Below are positions 26,576-34,539 of a stretch of 64,000 nt of DNA, piece by piece. The DNA comes from Psychrobacter sp. 72-O-c. GTDB taxonomy: Bacteria > Pseudomonadota > Gammaproteobacteria > Pseudomonadales > Moraxellaceae. The stretch spans positions 1 to 64,000 of the forward strand of contig NZ_CAJHBI010000010.1 of assembly GCF_904846605.1 (NCBI RefSeq), written 5' to 3'. Position 1 is the first letter of the stretch. Each line of letters opens with the position of its first letter. The notes beneath the pieces are model-generated. The model was not told where the DNA came from and did not search any database. It saw only the letters and a list, made by a program, of their open reading frames with translations. The translations under genes were made by a program, and so were the position numbers.

Positions 26576-27667
26576 TTAATAGCCTTGCTTTTTCAGTCCG
26601 GCATAGCCTGCCAGTCTCTTTCGCTCCGTATCACTAAATTGACTGCGTTCCAGCTGATCTATCTGTACTTGAGCTTTGGTTTCGCTACCGGCATTTTTAA
26701 TCAGCGCTTGTCGCTTAGTTTGATACTGATTAAATCGAGCATCAAAGTTAGCATCTTCCGTATCGACAATGGCTAAACGTGAAGCTGCTGCTTCGCCAAC
26801 CAACCCACGGCGCATGACAAATAACTCTTCTTTACTAGCGCCTTTGGCTTTCATCTCTTCAGTACGCTGGGTAAGCTCACCAAAATTGGCTTGTTTTTGG
26901 AAGTTTTGCTTAATCTCTCCTTCTGGCAATCGGCTAATATAGTCCTCACGGCTGGTCTTTTTTTGTGCCGCATTCAAGCTATTGTCTTGTTCAATGCTTA
27001 CCATAGCAACGCTGTAGTCTTCATAAGCATCTTCTCCTCCAAAGAATGCTTGAATGGTGTTCTCATCGAACAACTTTTGGCGTATGCGATTGACATCTTG
27101 ACCACGTTGGGCAATCAGATTGAGATCTAACTTACCCGCTTGGGTAGCTTGCATTTGTAAATTGCCATAACTGTCTTGTAGGCCGTCGAGCTCTTTTAGA
27201 TAGGATATATATTGGTGAAATATGTCAATGGCTGAGCTGGCCGCTGGCTCTGGCGTATGATGGCGAATATAGGCTTCTACTCTGGCAACGATAGTCGCTT
27301 CATTTTCCTCGCCCATGGCGGATAGGAAATAATCAAATAAGCGCCGCAGCCCTTCTGTGACTACCAGCTGTTTATTTTCATCAATAATAATCTCGCCATC
27401 GACATCAGTATCTTGTAAAGAGCGGGGCATGCGCTCAAGCCCTGTGGTAAAGGCAGTTGACGCCTTGCTATTAGTTGCTTGGGTCTCGGCATCAGTAGCA
27501 GTGGTATCATCTGTCGTAGAGACTGTAGTGGTTGAGGTGGCAGTATTGGTGCCCGTAACAGTCGTAGGCGCTGAGTTCGGCTTTAGCCACCAAATAAGGC
27601 CAGCGAGGAGTGCCAAGACTAACAAGGCAATAATGATAATGGTCTGAGTGTTGCGTTTGTTGTCCAT
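26576..27667 (-). CDS. lifO: lipase-specific foldase (lipase chaperone)
   Basis: A 363-aa lipase chaperone that folds a secreted lipase in the periplasm. An N-terminal membrane anchor (residues 9-28, IIIIALLVLALLAGLIWW) is followed by a Thr/Ala-rich linker (residues 30-70). The family signature RxxFDYxLSAxGE is present at residues 108-120. The long helical lipase-embracing domain follows. The normal partner, a secreted family I lipase gene directly upstream, is missing; an IS3 relic occupies that place, followed by an intracellular-type hydrolase. The chaperone therefore appears orphaned locally. Confidence 0.88.
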   Translation of the reverse strand: MDNKRNTQTIIIIALLVLALLAGLIWWLKPNSAPTTVTGTNTATSTTTVSTTDDTTATDAETQATNSKASTAFTTGLERMPRSLQDTDVDGEIIIDENKQLVVTEGLRRLFDYFLSAMGEENEATIVARVEAYIRHHTPEPAASSAIDIFHQYISYLKELDGLQDSYGNLQMQATQAGKLDLNLIAQRGQDVNRIRQKLFDENTIQAFFGGEDAYEDYSVAMVSIEQDNSLNAAQKKTSREDYISRLPEGEIKQNFQKQANFGELTQRTEEMKAKGASKEELFVMRRGLVGEAAASRLAIVDTEDANFDARFNQYQTKRQALIKNAGSETKAQVQIDQLERSQFSDTERKRLAGYAGLKKQGY

Positions 27668-27694
27668 AAAAACGTCAGCATCCTTGCAGTAATT

Positions 27695-27890
27695 GAACTC
27701 TTCCGGTTATATAGGAGATCGTTTTGTTGAAGTCAGGCCGCTAAACCTGAAAAGTTAAGATTATCATAATACATTGCCGCAAACTTAAAAGGCGACCCAT
27801 AACCGATTGCACTGTGCAGTGTGCAGACGCTTTTTGTTCAACCAATTAACCCAGTCAGTCTTTCAAACAATTAGGCACCTCAGACTTATT
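27695..27890 (-). pseudogene. IS3-family OrfB tail with degenerate right end
   Basis: On the minus strand the scraps read KSEV-NCLKD, then WVNWLNKKRLH, then SAIGYGSPFKFAAMYYDNL and NFSGLAA-stop, a close match to the OrfB C-terminus at 8092-8496. A perfect 7-bp tandem duplication (27813-27826) shifts the frame between RLH and SAIGY. About 20 codons between LKD and WVNW are deleted. The terminal repeat decays to TGAACTCTTCCGG at 27695. It lies directly upstream of lifO. Confidence 0.75.
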
Positions 27891-27912
27891 ATGCTTAATT
27901 GCATTCATTACA

Positions 27913-28716
27913 TTAATCACAGTGGTTTCGTAGTTGCTCATCAATATGTCTGGCAATAATATCAGGGTCTTTTATCCATGCACCGTGTGGATTACCGGTT
28001 ATACGCTCAGGTAGTTTTACAGAAATTAAGGTCGATTCGGCACAAAGATTGGCGAGATTTTGGGTGGATTTATAGGGGGCATAGCTGTCACCTTCGATAT
28101 AAAAATACAATCCACGGCCTTTGCCAGCATTCAGATCACCTTTGATAAAGTCATAACGACCTGTCAGTGCGGTATGGCACCAGTCATTCATGATGCCCTT
28201 AGTCTCTCGATCGCCAAAACCAATTTTATAGCCGGGGAAATAGCCATAAATAATAACCAGTGGCTTGAATATTGCGATCGCTCGCAGGATGTTTAATCGG
28301 CCCCAGCCTTGCCAGTTTTTATAGTGTAAATTTCCTGTGGCTACCGCAATCACTGGGATGTCTGTTAATGCGCTATAAATAGTTGCCATATGTCCACCTA
28401 AGCTATGACCCAGAAGATATGTTTTTTTATTTTCTGAATAGCCTAACAAAGGCGGTATAAAGTGCGAGACGATATCTTGATAGTTATAATTAACACTGCG
28501 GTCTAGTTGCGGTTCATTCTCGCCGCAGCAGGGATAATCTGCTCCGATCACGGTATAGCCTTTGGTCGTTAAATGCTCAAAAAATTGGCCGTATTTTTGT
28601 AGTGGCACCCCGATAGCAGTCATAAACACCAGCGTCGTTTCTCGGTCGTGCTCGGGCTCTGGCTTATGAATGTGTACATTAACGGAATATTGTTTTTTGA
28701 ACGTAAAGGTAGGCAT
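27913..28716 (-). CDS. alpha/beta hydrolase
   Basis: A 267-aa alpha/beta-hydrolase. The nucleophile elbow is GHSLGGH (Ser at about residue 103). The lid-like region WQGWGRLNILRAIAIFKPLVIIYGYFPGYKIGFGDRETKGIMNDW and a C-terminal His in GNPHGAWIKD fit an esterase or acylglycerol-lipase type; catalytic Asp is probably in the IEGDSYAPY loop. No signal peptide, so it is cytosolic and unlikely to be the lipase served by the neighbouring foldase. Possible link to lipid use by context only. Confidence 0.8.
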   Translation of the reverse strand: MPTFTFKKQYSVNVHIHKPEPEHDRETTLVFMTAIGVPLQKYGQFFEHLTTKGYTVIGADYPCCGENEPQLDRSVNYNYQDIVSHFIPPLLGYSENKKTYLLGHSLGGHMATIYSALTDIPVIAVATGNLHYKNWQGWGRLNILRAIAIFKPLVIIYGYFPGYKIGFGDRETKGIMNDWCHTALTGRYDFIKGDLNAGKGRGLYFYIEGDSYAPYKSTQNLANLCAESTLISVKLPERITGNPHGAWIKDPDIIARHIDEQLRNHCD

Positions 28717-28864
28717 CTACATTATCCTCCATGATAAATATAAGGGCTAATGAAGTGTAACGGAAATCCCAAGTAGTGTTTTCTCCATAAGGTCTTTTAT
28801 ATTTACTACAAAGTCACAAATCTTGATGGTAAAATTTTTTGGTTATAAGTATAAATTATTATTA

Positions 28865-28879
28865 GTAATGTTAATTACC
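28865..28879. promoter_or_regulatory. GTAAT-N4-ATTACC palindrome, copy 3
   Basis: GTAAT-GTTA-ATTACC matches the two palindromes between the TetR gene and the acyl-CoA dehydrogenase. It lies 9 bp before the acyl-CoA dehydrogenase tail relic and about 120 bp before the iron alcohol dehydrogenase start, so that gene may once have belonged to the same regulon. Confidence 0.5.
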
Positions 28880-28887
28880 ATTATTAA

Positions 28888-28932
28888 GGTACTAATGAGA
28901 TCATGAAGGAGCCAGCCTCACGCTCTATGTAG
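28888..28932 (+). pseudogene. 3' end relic of an acyl-CoA dehydrogenase gene
   Basis: The 45 bp encode GTNEIMKEPASRSM and a stop, against GTNEIMKELASRFM and a stop in the intact gene ending at 19862. The rest of the gene is absent; operator-like DNA lies immediately before it. This looks like what remains after an internal deletion of a duplicate acyl-CoA dehydrogenase. Confidence 0.75.
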
Positions 28933-28999
28933 AGGCTAGAGATAGGCTCATCATGCTCCTAAAGAAAGTCTGAACTTCACTCAATTACTGGATACCGCT

Positions 29000-30262
29000 A
29001 TGATAAAGTATTTAGGGTACGTAAGCGTCGCAAAAACTCGAGCCAAAGTGTTGGGTGCGGTTACTCGCCTAATTCCCATGCCAAGACCGCTGCTATTCGT
29101 AGGCGAGCAGGCGTGCGATGAGCTGTGCGATATGCTCATTAATGAAGGCAGCACTCATGTATTTATCGTCACTGATGCCGTTCTAAATAAGCTGGGTGTG
29201 CCCTCAAAAGTTACCGACTATCTGGATCAAAAAAATATCCGCTATCAAGTCTATGATGGCATTACTCCTGATCCAACTTCTAAAGTGATTGAAGAGGGAC
29301 TGGCGCATTCGGTTGAAGCTAAATGCGATGCGGTGATAGGGATAGGTGGCGGGTCGGTGATTGATGCTGCCAAAATGATTGCCATGTGCCAAGGTAATGA
29401 TTGCAAGCCGAAGCAGCTTATCGGCCTTTTTAAAGCTAAAAAACCGTGCTTGCCACTATACTGCATTCCTACTACGGCTGGCACAGGCTCAGAGGCGACC
29501 ATAGGTGCGGTAGTATCGGACGATAAAACCCATCAAAAAGCCATCGCTATTGATCCAAAAATGGTGCCACGGGCAGCCGCTATCGATCCAACAATCATGA
29601 AAGGTATGCCACCGCATATTACGGCTGATACCGGTATTGATGTACTCACTCATGCTTTAGAGGCATGAGTGAGCGTGAATGCTACTGCGGAGACCGACTA
29701 CTATGCGGCCTCTGCTGTCAAAGTCGTAATGAAATATCTACCGATGGCTTATAAGGATGGTGACAACCTAAAAGCCCGAGAAGAGATGGGTATGGCTGCT
29801 CATTATGGCGGTATTGCTTTAAACAAAGCGGGGCTTGGTTATGTCCATGCTATCGCTCATCAGTTGGGTGCGTATCATGGCACGCCGCACGGGCGCGCCA
29901 ATGCCATCGTACTGCCTTATATACTTGAGCTCAACCGTAAAGCCAGTGAGAAACGACTGGCAGCGCTGGCAAGAAAGATTGGGGTTGTAAAGAGTAGCCA
30001 AGCCAATGATGGCGATGTAGCGGATCAGCTTATTACTCAAGTAAAAATTTTGCTGGAAACTGTGGGCATCGATCCTATTGTTAAAGATATGCAAACAAGT
30101 AATTTTGATAGTATGGCAAAAGCCGCTGCCAAGGAAGTTAGCGATACTTATGCCGTCCCAGCCTATATGAATGGCGCAGGCATTAAAGATATCTTAATGA
30201 AAATAAAAACGGCGAGTGACAAGGCTATTAAGGAAAAATCAGTTAGTAAACAAGCCTCATAA
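29000..30262 (+). pseudogene. iron-containing alcohol dehydrogenase, interrupted by one in-frame TGA
   Basis: Residues 1-222 and the following 197 residues form one continuous group III alcohol dehydrogenase (about 420 aa). Visible are GIGGGSVIDAAKMIA (NAD binding), the metal ligands Asp and His in DTGIDVLTHALEA, then His in HAIAHQLGAYHGTPHG. A TGA at 29666-29668 replaces the Tyr that usually follows LTHALEA; the reading frame does not change. The TGA sits in the right arm of a perfect 11-bp inverted repeat (29645-29655 and 29663-29673). Re-initiation at the GTG directly after the stop would give only the metal-binding half, so activity is unlikely. The intact enzyme would oxidise an alcohol to an aldehyde, possibly feeding the fatty-acid pathway. 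Confidence 0.88.
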
Positions 30263-30350
30263 CAGGGTGAAGAGATCAAGTTTCATAACGGTATGAATAG
30301 AATATTATTATTGGGATTTAACGACAGCTAGGATTTAACGATAGCAATCG

Positions 30351-30383
30351 AGAAAGGCTCATAATCAAATTGTGGGCCTTTCT
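30351..30383 (+). terminator. terminator-like hairpin after the alcohol dehydrogenase relic
   Basis: AGAAAGGC and GCCTTTCT pair over 8 bp around a 17-base loop; the following sequence is only moderately T-rich. Confidence 0.55.
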
Positions 30384-30681
30384 TGATTGGCTTGAGAGCG
30401 TGGCTGCAGAATATGTGGCTCATACTTGCCGGAATAGAGAAGGGTTCAATAACCATTATCTTCTAAATTCGGCAGATACTCTCCTAAATTAATAGAGTCC
30501 GCTGAGTGCTTGTTAAATCAATGGAGGTCTACATTCCCTCCAGCGGTTTTGAGCGATAATGTCTTACGCATCGTTGATAGTATAGTGGCTTTGTAGACTT
30601 GCTTTCATATTTTAAGAGACTCCTCAAAAAGAATGTTTTAAAGTAAGTGGATAATATTTGTTATTAAAAGGATTGAATGTT
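30384..30681. other. gene-free region with a nested hairpin
   Basis: No gene seen. CCGCT (30499-30503) and GGAGG (30523-30527) pair in order with AGCGG (30542-30546) and CCTCC (30537-30541), giving a bulged nested stem followed by TTTT. It could be a weak terminator or a leader structure for the GNAT gene. Confidence 0.3.
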
Positions 30682-31257
30682 ATGTCCCAACGGACTCTAG
30701 AAACAGAAAGCCTGTATCTTAGGCAGTGGCAGCCAAGCGATTTTGCGATATTCGCTGATATGAATGCTGATCCAGAAGTGATGCGATATTTTCCCAAGTT
30801 ATTATCCGCTACAGTGAGTGATATCATTGCGAATAAATGTCAGCAGCTCATTAAAGATAAGGGTTGGGGATTTTGGGCGGTAAGTCTAAAAGATGGTTCA
30901 GAAAAGAGTGATGCTTTTATCGGTTTTGTGGGCTTGAATGAAACGCATGCTGATCTTCACTTTGCTCCTTGTGTCGAGATTGCTTGGCGACTGCGCAAGG
31001 AGTTTTGGGGACAAGGCTATGCTACTGAAGCCGCGAATGCCTCTTTAAAGTTTGCCTTTGAGGAGCTAGCACTGGATGAAGTGGTCTCTTTCACTGCTGT
31101 TATTAATAAGCGCTCCCAATCAGTTATGGAGCGGCTCGGTATGACCAACACGCAGGACAATTTTTATCATCCTGCGCTTAAGCCAGACCATGTACTTGCT
31201 GAGCATGTCTTATATAAAATTAATCAGCAGGAATGGCGGAAAACTCAAGCCAATTAA
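30682..31257 (+). CDS. GNAT family N-acetyltransferase (RimJ/RimL-like)
   Basis: A 191-aa acetyltransferase of the Acetyltransf_3 (RimJ/RimL) type that transfers acetyl from acetyl-CoA to an amine. The family opening LETESLYLRQWQPSDFAIFADMNADPEVMRYFP and the acetyl-CoA loop AWRLRKEFWGQGYATEAANASLKFAFEEL followed by NKRSQSVMERLGM are clear. I chose ATG 30682 with AAGG upstream over a TTG at 30658. The acceptor is unknown. It stands alone, convergent with the next methyltransferase gene. Confidence 0.87.
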   Translation: MSQRTLETESLYLRQWQPSDFAIFADMNADPEVMRYFPKLLSATVSDIIANKCQQLIKDKGWGFWAVSLKDGSEKSDAFIGFVGLNETHADLHFAPCVEIAWRLRKEFWGQGYATEAANASLKFAFEELALDEVVSFTAVINKRSQSVMERLGMTNTQDNFYHPALKPDHVLAEHVLYKINQQEWRKTQAN

Positions 31258-31273
31258 CCTTTTCTTCAAAACC

Positions 31274-31936
31274 TTACGCCCTCGAAAAAGTCAAAATATG
31301 ACCTTTAAATGGCATGTCCAGATAAGTGGTGTCTTCCGGCTTGATATGTTTGCTACTAAAGCCAAACTCTGCCATTTTTGCGGTCAGTTTGTTTTTGCGG
31401 CCACGACCAGGGTCAACGACGATCACTTCACAGTTTGGATTGGCATGACGTTCGATGAACGCTGCCAATGTAGACACATGCTGGTCTTCATAGAGTAAAT
31501 CGCTACCGATAATCATATCAAAACGACCAAGACCGCTGTTCACTTGTGCCCAATCTAAGCGCTCAAACGCAATCTCTTTACTACTATTCAATAAGGTATT
31601 TCTATCAAGGAAGTACTCGACCGTCGGATGATAGTCCGTCGCAGTGATATCTGCATGCCGATGGTTAAGCAGTAGGCTAGATAATGCCATGCCGCAACCG
31701 ACCTCTAGGATACGCTTGCCAGCGATATCATAATCGAGCATATGGTTGGCTAGCACCAAGCTTGACGGCCATATCACGCCAAATAATGGCCAAGATGCCG
31801 AGCAAATACCTAATTTGAGTGCCTCGTCATTAGGGTCGCTAAATTGTTGGTTATCGCGCAGAGTACAGACATGAATATCGGTATTGCCAATTTCAATCGT
31901 TTGATAACGCACGCGCACAGAAGTAAGCGAAGTCAT
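31274..31936 (-). CDS. class I SAM-dependent methyltransferase
   Basis: A 220-aa Rossmann-fold methyltransferase of the METTL16/lysine-methyltransferase-like (Methyltransf_16) type. Motif I is ILEVGCGMALSSLLL, then ITATDYHP (motif II acid), and FDMIIGSDLLYEDQHV (motif IV region). I chose ATG 31936, preceded by AGGATGG, over an upstream in-frame start at 31993 whose extra residues form an unrelated hydrophobic leader. Its target, a protein or a small molecule, is unknown. It ends 17 bp from the convergent GNAT gene. Confidence 0.83.
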   Translation of the reverse strand: MTSLTSVRVRYQTIEIGNTDIHVCTLRDNQQFSDPNDEALKLGICSASWPLFGVIWPSSLVLANHMLDYDIAGKRILEVGCGMALSSLLLNHRHADITATDYHPTVEYFLDRNTLLNSSKEIAFERLDWAQVNSGLGRFDMIIGSDLLYEDQHVSTLAAFIERHANPNCEVIVVDPGRGRKNKLTAKMAEFGFSSKHIKPEDTTYLDMPFKGHILTFSRA

Positions 31937-32319
31937 AAACCATCCTAAAAAAAGAGCAAGAGTGCAAAATCTGGCAGAGGTTGCCACTATCAAGGGGTGG
32001 GTAGTATTATTTAATGAGTAATGTTATCTAGTGAGTAATATTAACTAAATAAGAGAATTTAAATAATAAGGGTTAATAAAAAGTTAACAAGAAGAGAGTG
32101 GGGATAACTAAGGTGGTTATAATAGTATGCCTGATTGCTGAATAAGTTGTTGTTATTTAGCAGGGTATTCTTATTATTTTGACATTACTGTGATTTAGGT
32201 GTGACAGTTACGAGTAAGGGCTACTGATAGCGGGTCGATGGGGATAGTAATAAGTGATGATTAAGGAAGATGAGGCGCAAAAACATTATATTGCGAAGTG
32301 TGAAGGTAAGCTTGTAAAA
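31937..32319. other. gene-free upstream region of the methyltransferase
   Basis: About 380 bp of AT-rich DNA. Only a 24-codon frame (32257-32331) is open and it runs into the terminator, so I do not call it. No promoter is clear. Confidence 0.5.
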
Positions 32320-32350
32320 AAGTGCGCCTAACAGCAAGCAAGACGCACTT
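32320..32350 (-). terminator. Rho-independent terminator of the roadblock/PAS cluster
   Basis: AAGTGCG and CGCACTT form a perfect 7-bp stem with a 17-base loop, followed by a T-run on the minus strand, 26 bp beyond the last gene of the cluster. Confidence 0.75.
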
Positions 32351-32375
32351 ATCAATAAAACTGATTTAACTTAAT

Positions 32376-32999
32376 TTAACTGGCAAAACGCAGACCGGAT
32401 GTTTTTAGTGCCCAAACCAGCTCAACAAAGGCACGATTATTGGTTAGTGGCTCACCATCGATAATGATAGCGTAGCCCGCCCCATCAATCCATAAAAAAA
32501 CAAAGCTGGTTTCAGGAATCAGTAAATCGACTTGCTGAAAGAATGAGATCGCTTGGCTCTCTACTGACCAGCCGCGTTGCTTTTGACGCAACATAAAACC
32601 TGAGAAGTCAGCGGCGGCGACACACAGCATGTCTGCTTCTTCTTGGCTGTAGCCAATCCGTGCCAAGCAAAACCCTTCATCGGAAGCAATCGCAGCGCGT
32701 CGATTACCTGATAAGCTTGACACCACATAAGGCAAAAACTGATCCAACGGTAGGTTAGGAGCCGGTAAAAATATCGATAGCTTCTCAATCCAGCCTTGTT
32801 CTAAAAAGTCTTCTAGCCATTTATCAGAATAAGTCTCTAACCAATTAGCAGCAAGCATGGTCTCTTGGTGTGACAGTAAGACTTGTAGTGATAGCTGCTG
32901 ATCAGTAGGTTCGTTTTGTGAAAACGCTTCAAAGATACCTGCTGGGGTTAAGGTAAGATAGGTTTTATCGACATTTAAGTAAGACATAGCGGCTACCAT
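32376..32999 (-). CDS. unknown protein with a possible divergent roadblock/LC7 domain
   Basis: A 207-aa cytosolic protein I do not recognise as a named family. The N-terminal half is helical and acidic (LSLQVLLSHQETMLAANWLETYSDKWLEDFLEQGWI). From about residue 105, RRAAIASDEGFCLARIGYSQEEADMLCVAAADFSGFMLRQ resembles in spacing and hydrophobic pattern the roadblock protein at 35345 (SALISNDGLMIASALPSGIDEDRVGAMSAALLSLGDRAGRE). The end FVFLWIDGAGYAIIIDGEPL could be the matching beta strands. Last gene of the cluster. ATG 32987 is an equally good start; neither has a clear Shine-Dalgarno. Confidence 0.7.
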   Translation of the reverse strand: MVAAMSYLNVDKTYLTLTPAGIFEAFSQNEPTDQQLSLQVLLSHQETMLAANWLETYSDKWLEDFLEQGWIEKLSIFLPAPNLPLDQFLPYVVSSLSGNRRAAIASDEGFCLARIGYSQEEADMLCVAAADFSGFMLRQKQRGWSVESQAISFFQQVDLLIPETSFVFLWIDGAGYAIIIDGEPLTNNRAFVELVWALKTSGLRFAS

Positions 33000-33042
33000 T
33001 CATATAAAGTTTTATAGTGAACTTCTTTAATAAAGTTATCAT

Positions 33043-33660
33043 CTATCCTTTGACAGTTTGGTCAAGGCTTTGCTGGCAATTATTCCAGCGCTCATCGAAC
33101 TGCCAGTCACTTTTGCCCAAGCGAAACCAGACGATAGAAAAGGCCAAACGATCATTGCGAGCAACACAGTGGGAGAAAAACTCATTTTCGATTTGCTCAA
33201 TCGTGTTCCAGTTCTCGTTATCGCGCGCCATCATAAGCTCAGCTGTGATATCTTTGGCAATTTCCTTAGCATCGTCACTGCTGATACGTAGTCGCTGCGT
33301 TTGCTCGTTTAATGAGGGTGTTACCAGTACGCTCCAACGGGTTGCAAGCACACTGCTGTGTTGAATGTAAGCTAGCTTATTAATACAGTCGCGAAAAGCT
33401 AGTTCAACATGGGGGTGCAAGCGTCCTTGAATACGAGTAAACATATTGGTAACGTCATAAGGAATGTCATACCAGCAGCCATAAAAGAAGTCAGCTACCG
33501 CACCTTGTAAAGGCTCTTTTTCACTAAGAAGCAATGCTGCATTAATACGTTGTTCGTGAAAATGACGATTATTCGGCGCCAAAAATATTTTGCGCGAGTA
33601 CACGCGAAACAATCGGCGGGCTACCATTTCACTTTCTTTAATAAGCGTTAAGTCACTCAT
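33043..33660 (-). CDS. unknown protein of the roadblock/PAS cluster
   Basis: A 205-aa soluble protein without a signal peptide. I do not recognise it. Notable features are a basic N-terminus (RRLFRVYSRKIFLAPNNRHFHEQRINAALLLSEKEPL), an aromatic middle (ADFFYGCWYDIPYDVTNMF) and an acidic helical stretch (SDDAKEIAKDITAELMMARDNENWNTIEQIENEFF). It lies between the PhnD-like gene and the second unknown gene on the same strand with no terminator between, so it is probably co-transcribed and works with them. Confidence 0.7.
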   Translation of the reverse strand: MSDLTLIKESEMVARRLFRVYSRKIFLAPNNRHFHEQRINAALLLSEKEPLQGAVADFFYGCWYDIPYDVTNMFTRIQGRLHPHVELAFRDCINKLAYIQHSSVLATRWSVLVTPSLNEQTQRLRISSDDAKEIAKDITAELMMARDNENWNTIEQIENEFFSHCVARNDRLAFSIVWFRLGKSDWQFDERWNNCQQSLDQTVKG

Positions 33661-33780
33661 AAGAGTATCTCTGAGGTCATAGTCAACAGTACTGTTTGTA
33701 AAGCTTTCAGCGTCAGCAGGTTGAAAAAATAAGAGGGCAGGCGTCCATCAAGATAGTAGCCAAGATGCTAATTAAAATTG

Positions 33781-34536
33781 CTAATCAAGTAAGGTTTCCA
33801 TCAAATCTATCATGAATTCGGCATCTTCTTCGCTCATGGGCTCAAAGCCTTGCGGGATACCCAGCTCAGCGAGTGCTTCTTTACCGTCATCATCGTTATG
33901 AAAAGCAAGAATCGCATCCGTTAAAGCCACCGCATCGGCAACATTTTCTTTAATCAAGAGTACGTGGCTGATATCCGCTAAATCACTTTCTATCAGTACT
34001 GATAGCTGAGTTTTAGTCAAGCGTGAAAAGCTATGGAATATTTCTGCTAAAAAGAACGCTACTTGAGCATCGCCCTTGATAACTTTTCTCGCGGCTGCTT
34101 GATAATTTTCAGTCACGTCCCAGTTTAGATCTGCTTCTTCTAAATCAACGGCCTCAAGCAATCTTAGCCCGATAAGTTTGACGTCACGGTTGTCTGCCAT
34201 CGCCACGGTAGCACCATTAGTAATATCTTCTAAGCTGTTGATATCGCTACTCGCAGACGCGGCAATAACCATCTCGTCAGATTTTCCGATGGGACGGGCG
34301 ATAGCACGATAGCCTTGTTCACGTATTAATTCAGCGGCATCAAATGGATTGGCATAAATAATATGCACATTACCGGCTTTGATCAGATCTTCTTGTTCAG
34401 CAGAAGAGGTAGGCGTGTTTAAATGCATATGAATGTCAGCACGCTTCTGAATTAAGGTGTTGAACATATGCCAACCTGCAAAACGCTCAGGCGAAAAATC
34501 AGGGGCGATTAATAGGTTATACATTGGTTCACTCAT
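33781..34536 (-). CDS. PhnD-like substrate-binding fold protein without signal peptide
   Basis: A 251-aa protein of the phosphate/phosphite/phosphonate-binding (PhnD-like, type II periplasmic binding) fold: NLLIAPDFSPERFAGWHMFNTLIQKRADIHMHL, VHIIYANPFDAAELIREQGYRAIARP, LEDITNGATVAMADN and AQVAFFLAEIFHSF. Unlike transporter components it has no signal peptide or lipobox, and no permease or ATPase is nearby. It begins 3 bases after the PAS gene stop, with AAGG upstream, so the two are translationally linked. A cytosolic ligand sensor feeding the PAS/roadblock proteins is plausible (inference). Confidence 0.78.
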   Translation of the reverse strand: MSEPMYNLLIAPDFSPERFAGWHMFNTLIQKRADIHMHLNTPTSSAEQEDLIKAGNVHIIYANPFDAAELIREQGYRAIARPIGKSDEMVIAASASSDINSLEDITNGATVAMADNRDVKLIGLRLLEAVDLEEADLNWDVTENYQAAARKVIKGDAQVAFFLAEIFHSFSRLTKTQLSVLIESDLADISHVLLIKENVADAVALTDAILAFHNDDDGKEALAELGIPQGFEPMSEEDAEFMIDLMETLLD

Positions 34537-34539
34537 GAT

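Noticed and set aside
27913-28716. The alpha/beta hydrolase as the lipase served by LifO
   Set aside because: It has no signal peptide and does not resemble secreted family I lipases; the foldase acts in the periplasm.
29666-29668. TGA in the iron alcohol dehydrogenase as a selenocysteine codon
   Set aside because: The position is Tyr in the family, the hairpin contains the TGA rather than following it as a bacterial SECIS would, and no sel genes are seen.
29669-30262. A separate gene starting at GTG 29669
   Set aside because: It encodes only the metal-binding second half of an alcohol dehydrogenase in the same frame as the first half; one interrupted gene is the simpler reading.
32257-32331. 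A 24-codon plus-strand frame
   Set aside because: It runs into the minus-strand terminator and has no clear ribosome site; too short to support.
33781-34536. PhnD-like gene as part of a phosphonate ABC transporter
   Set aside because: No signal peptide or lipobox, and no permease or ATPase nearby.
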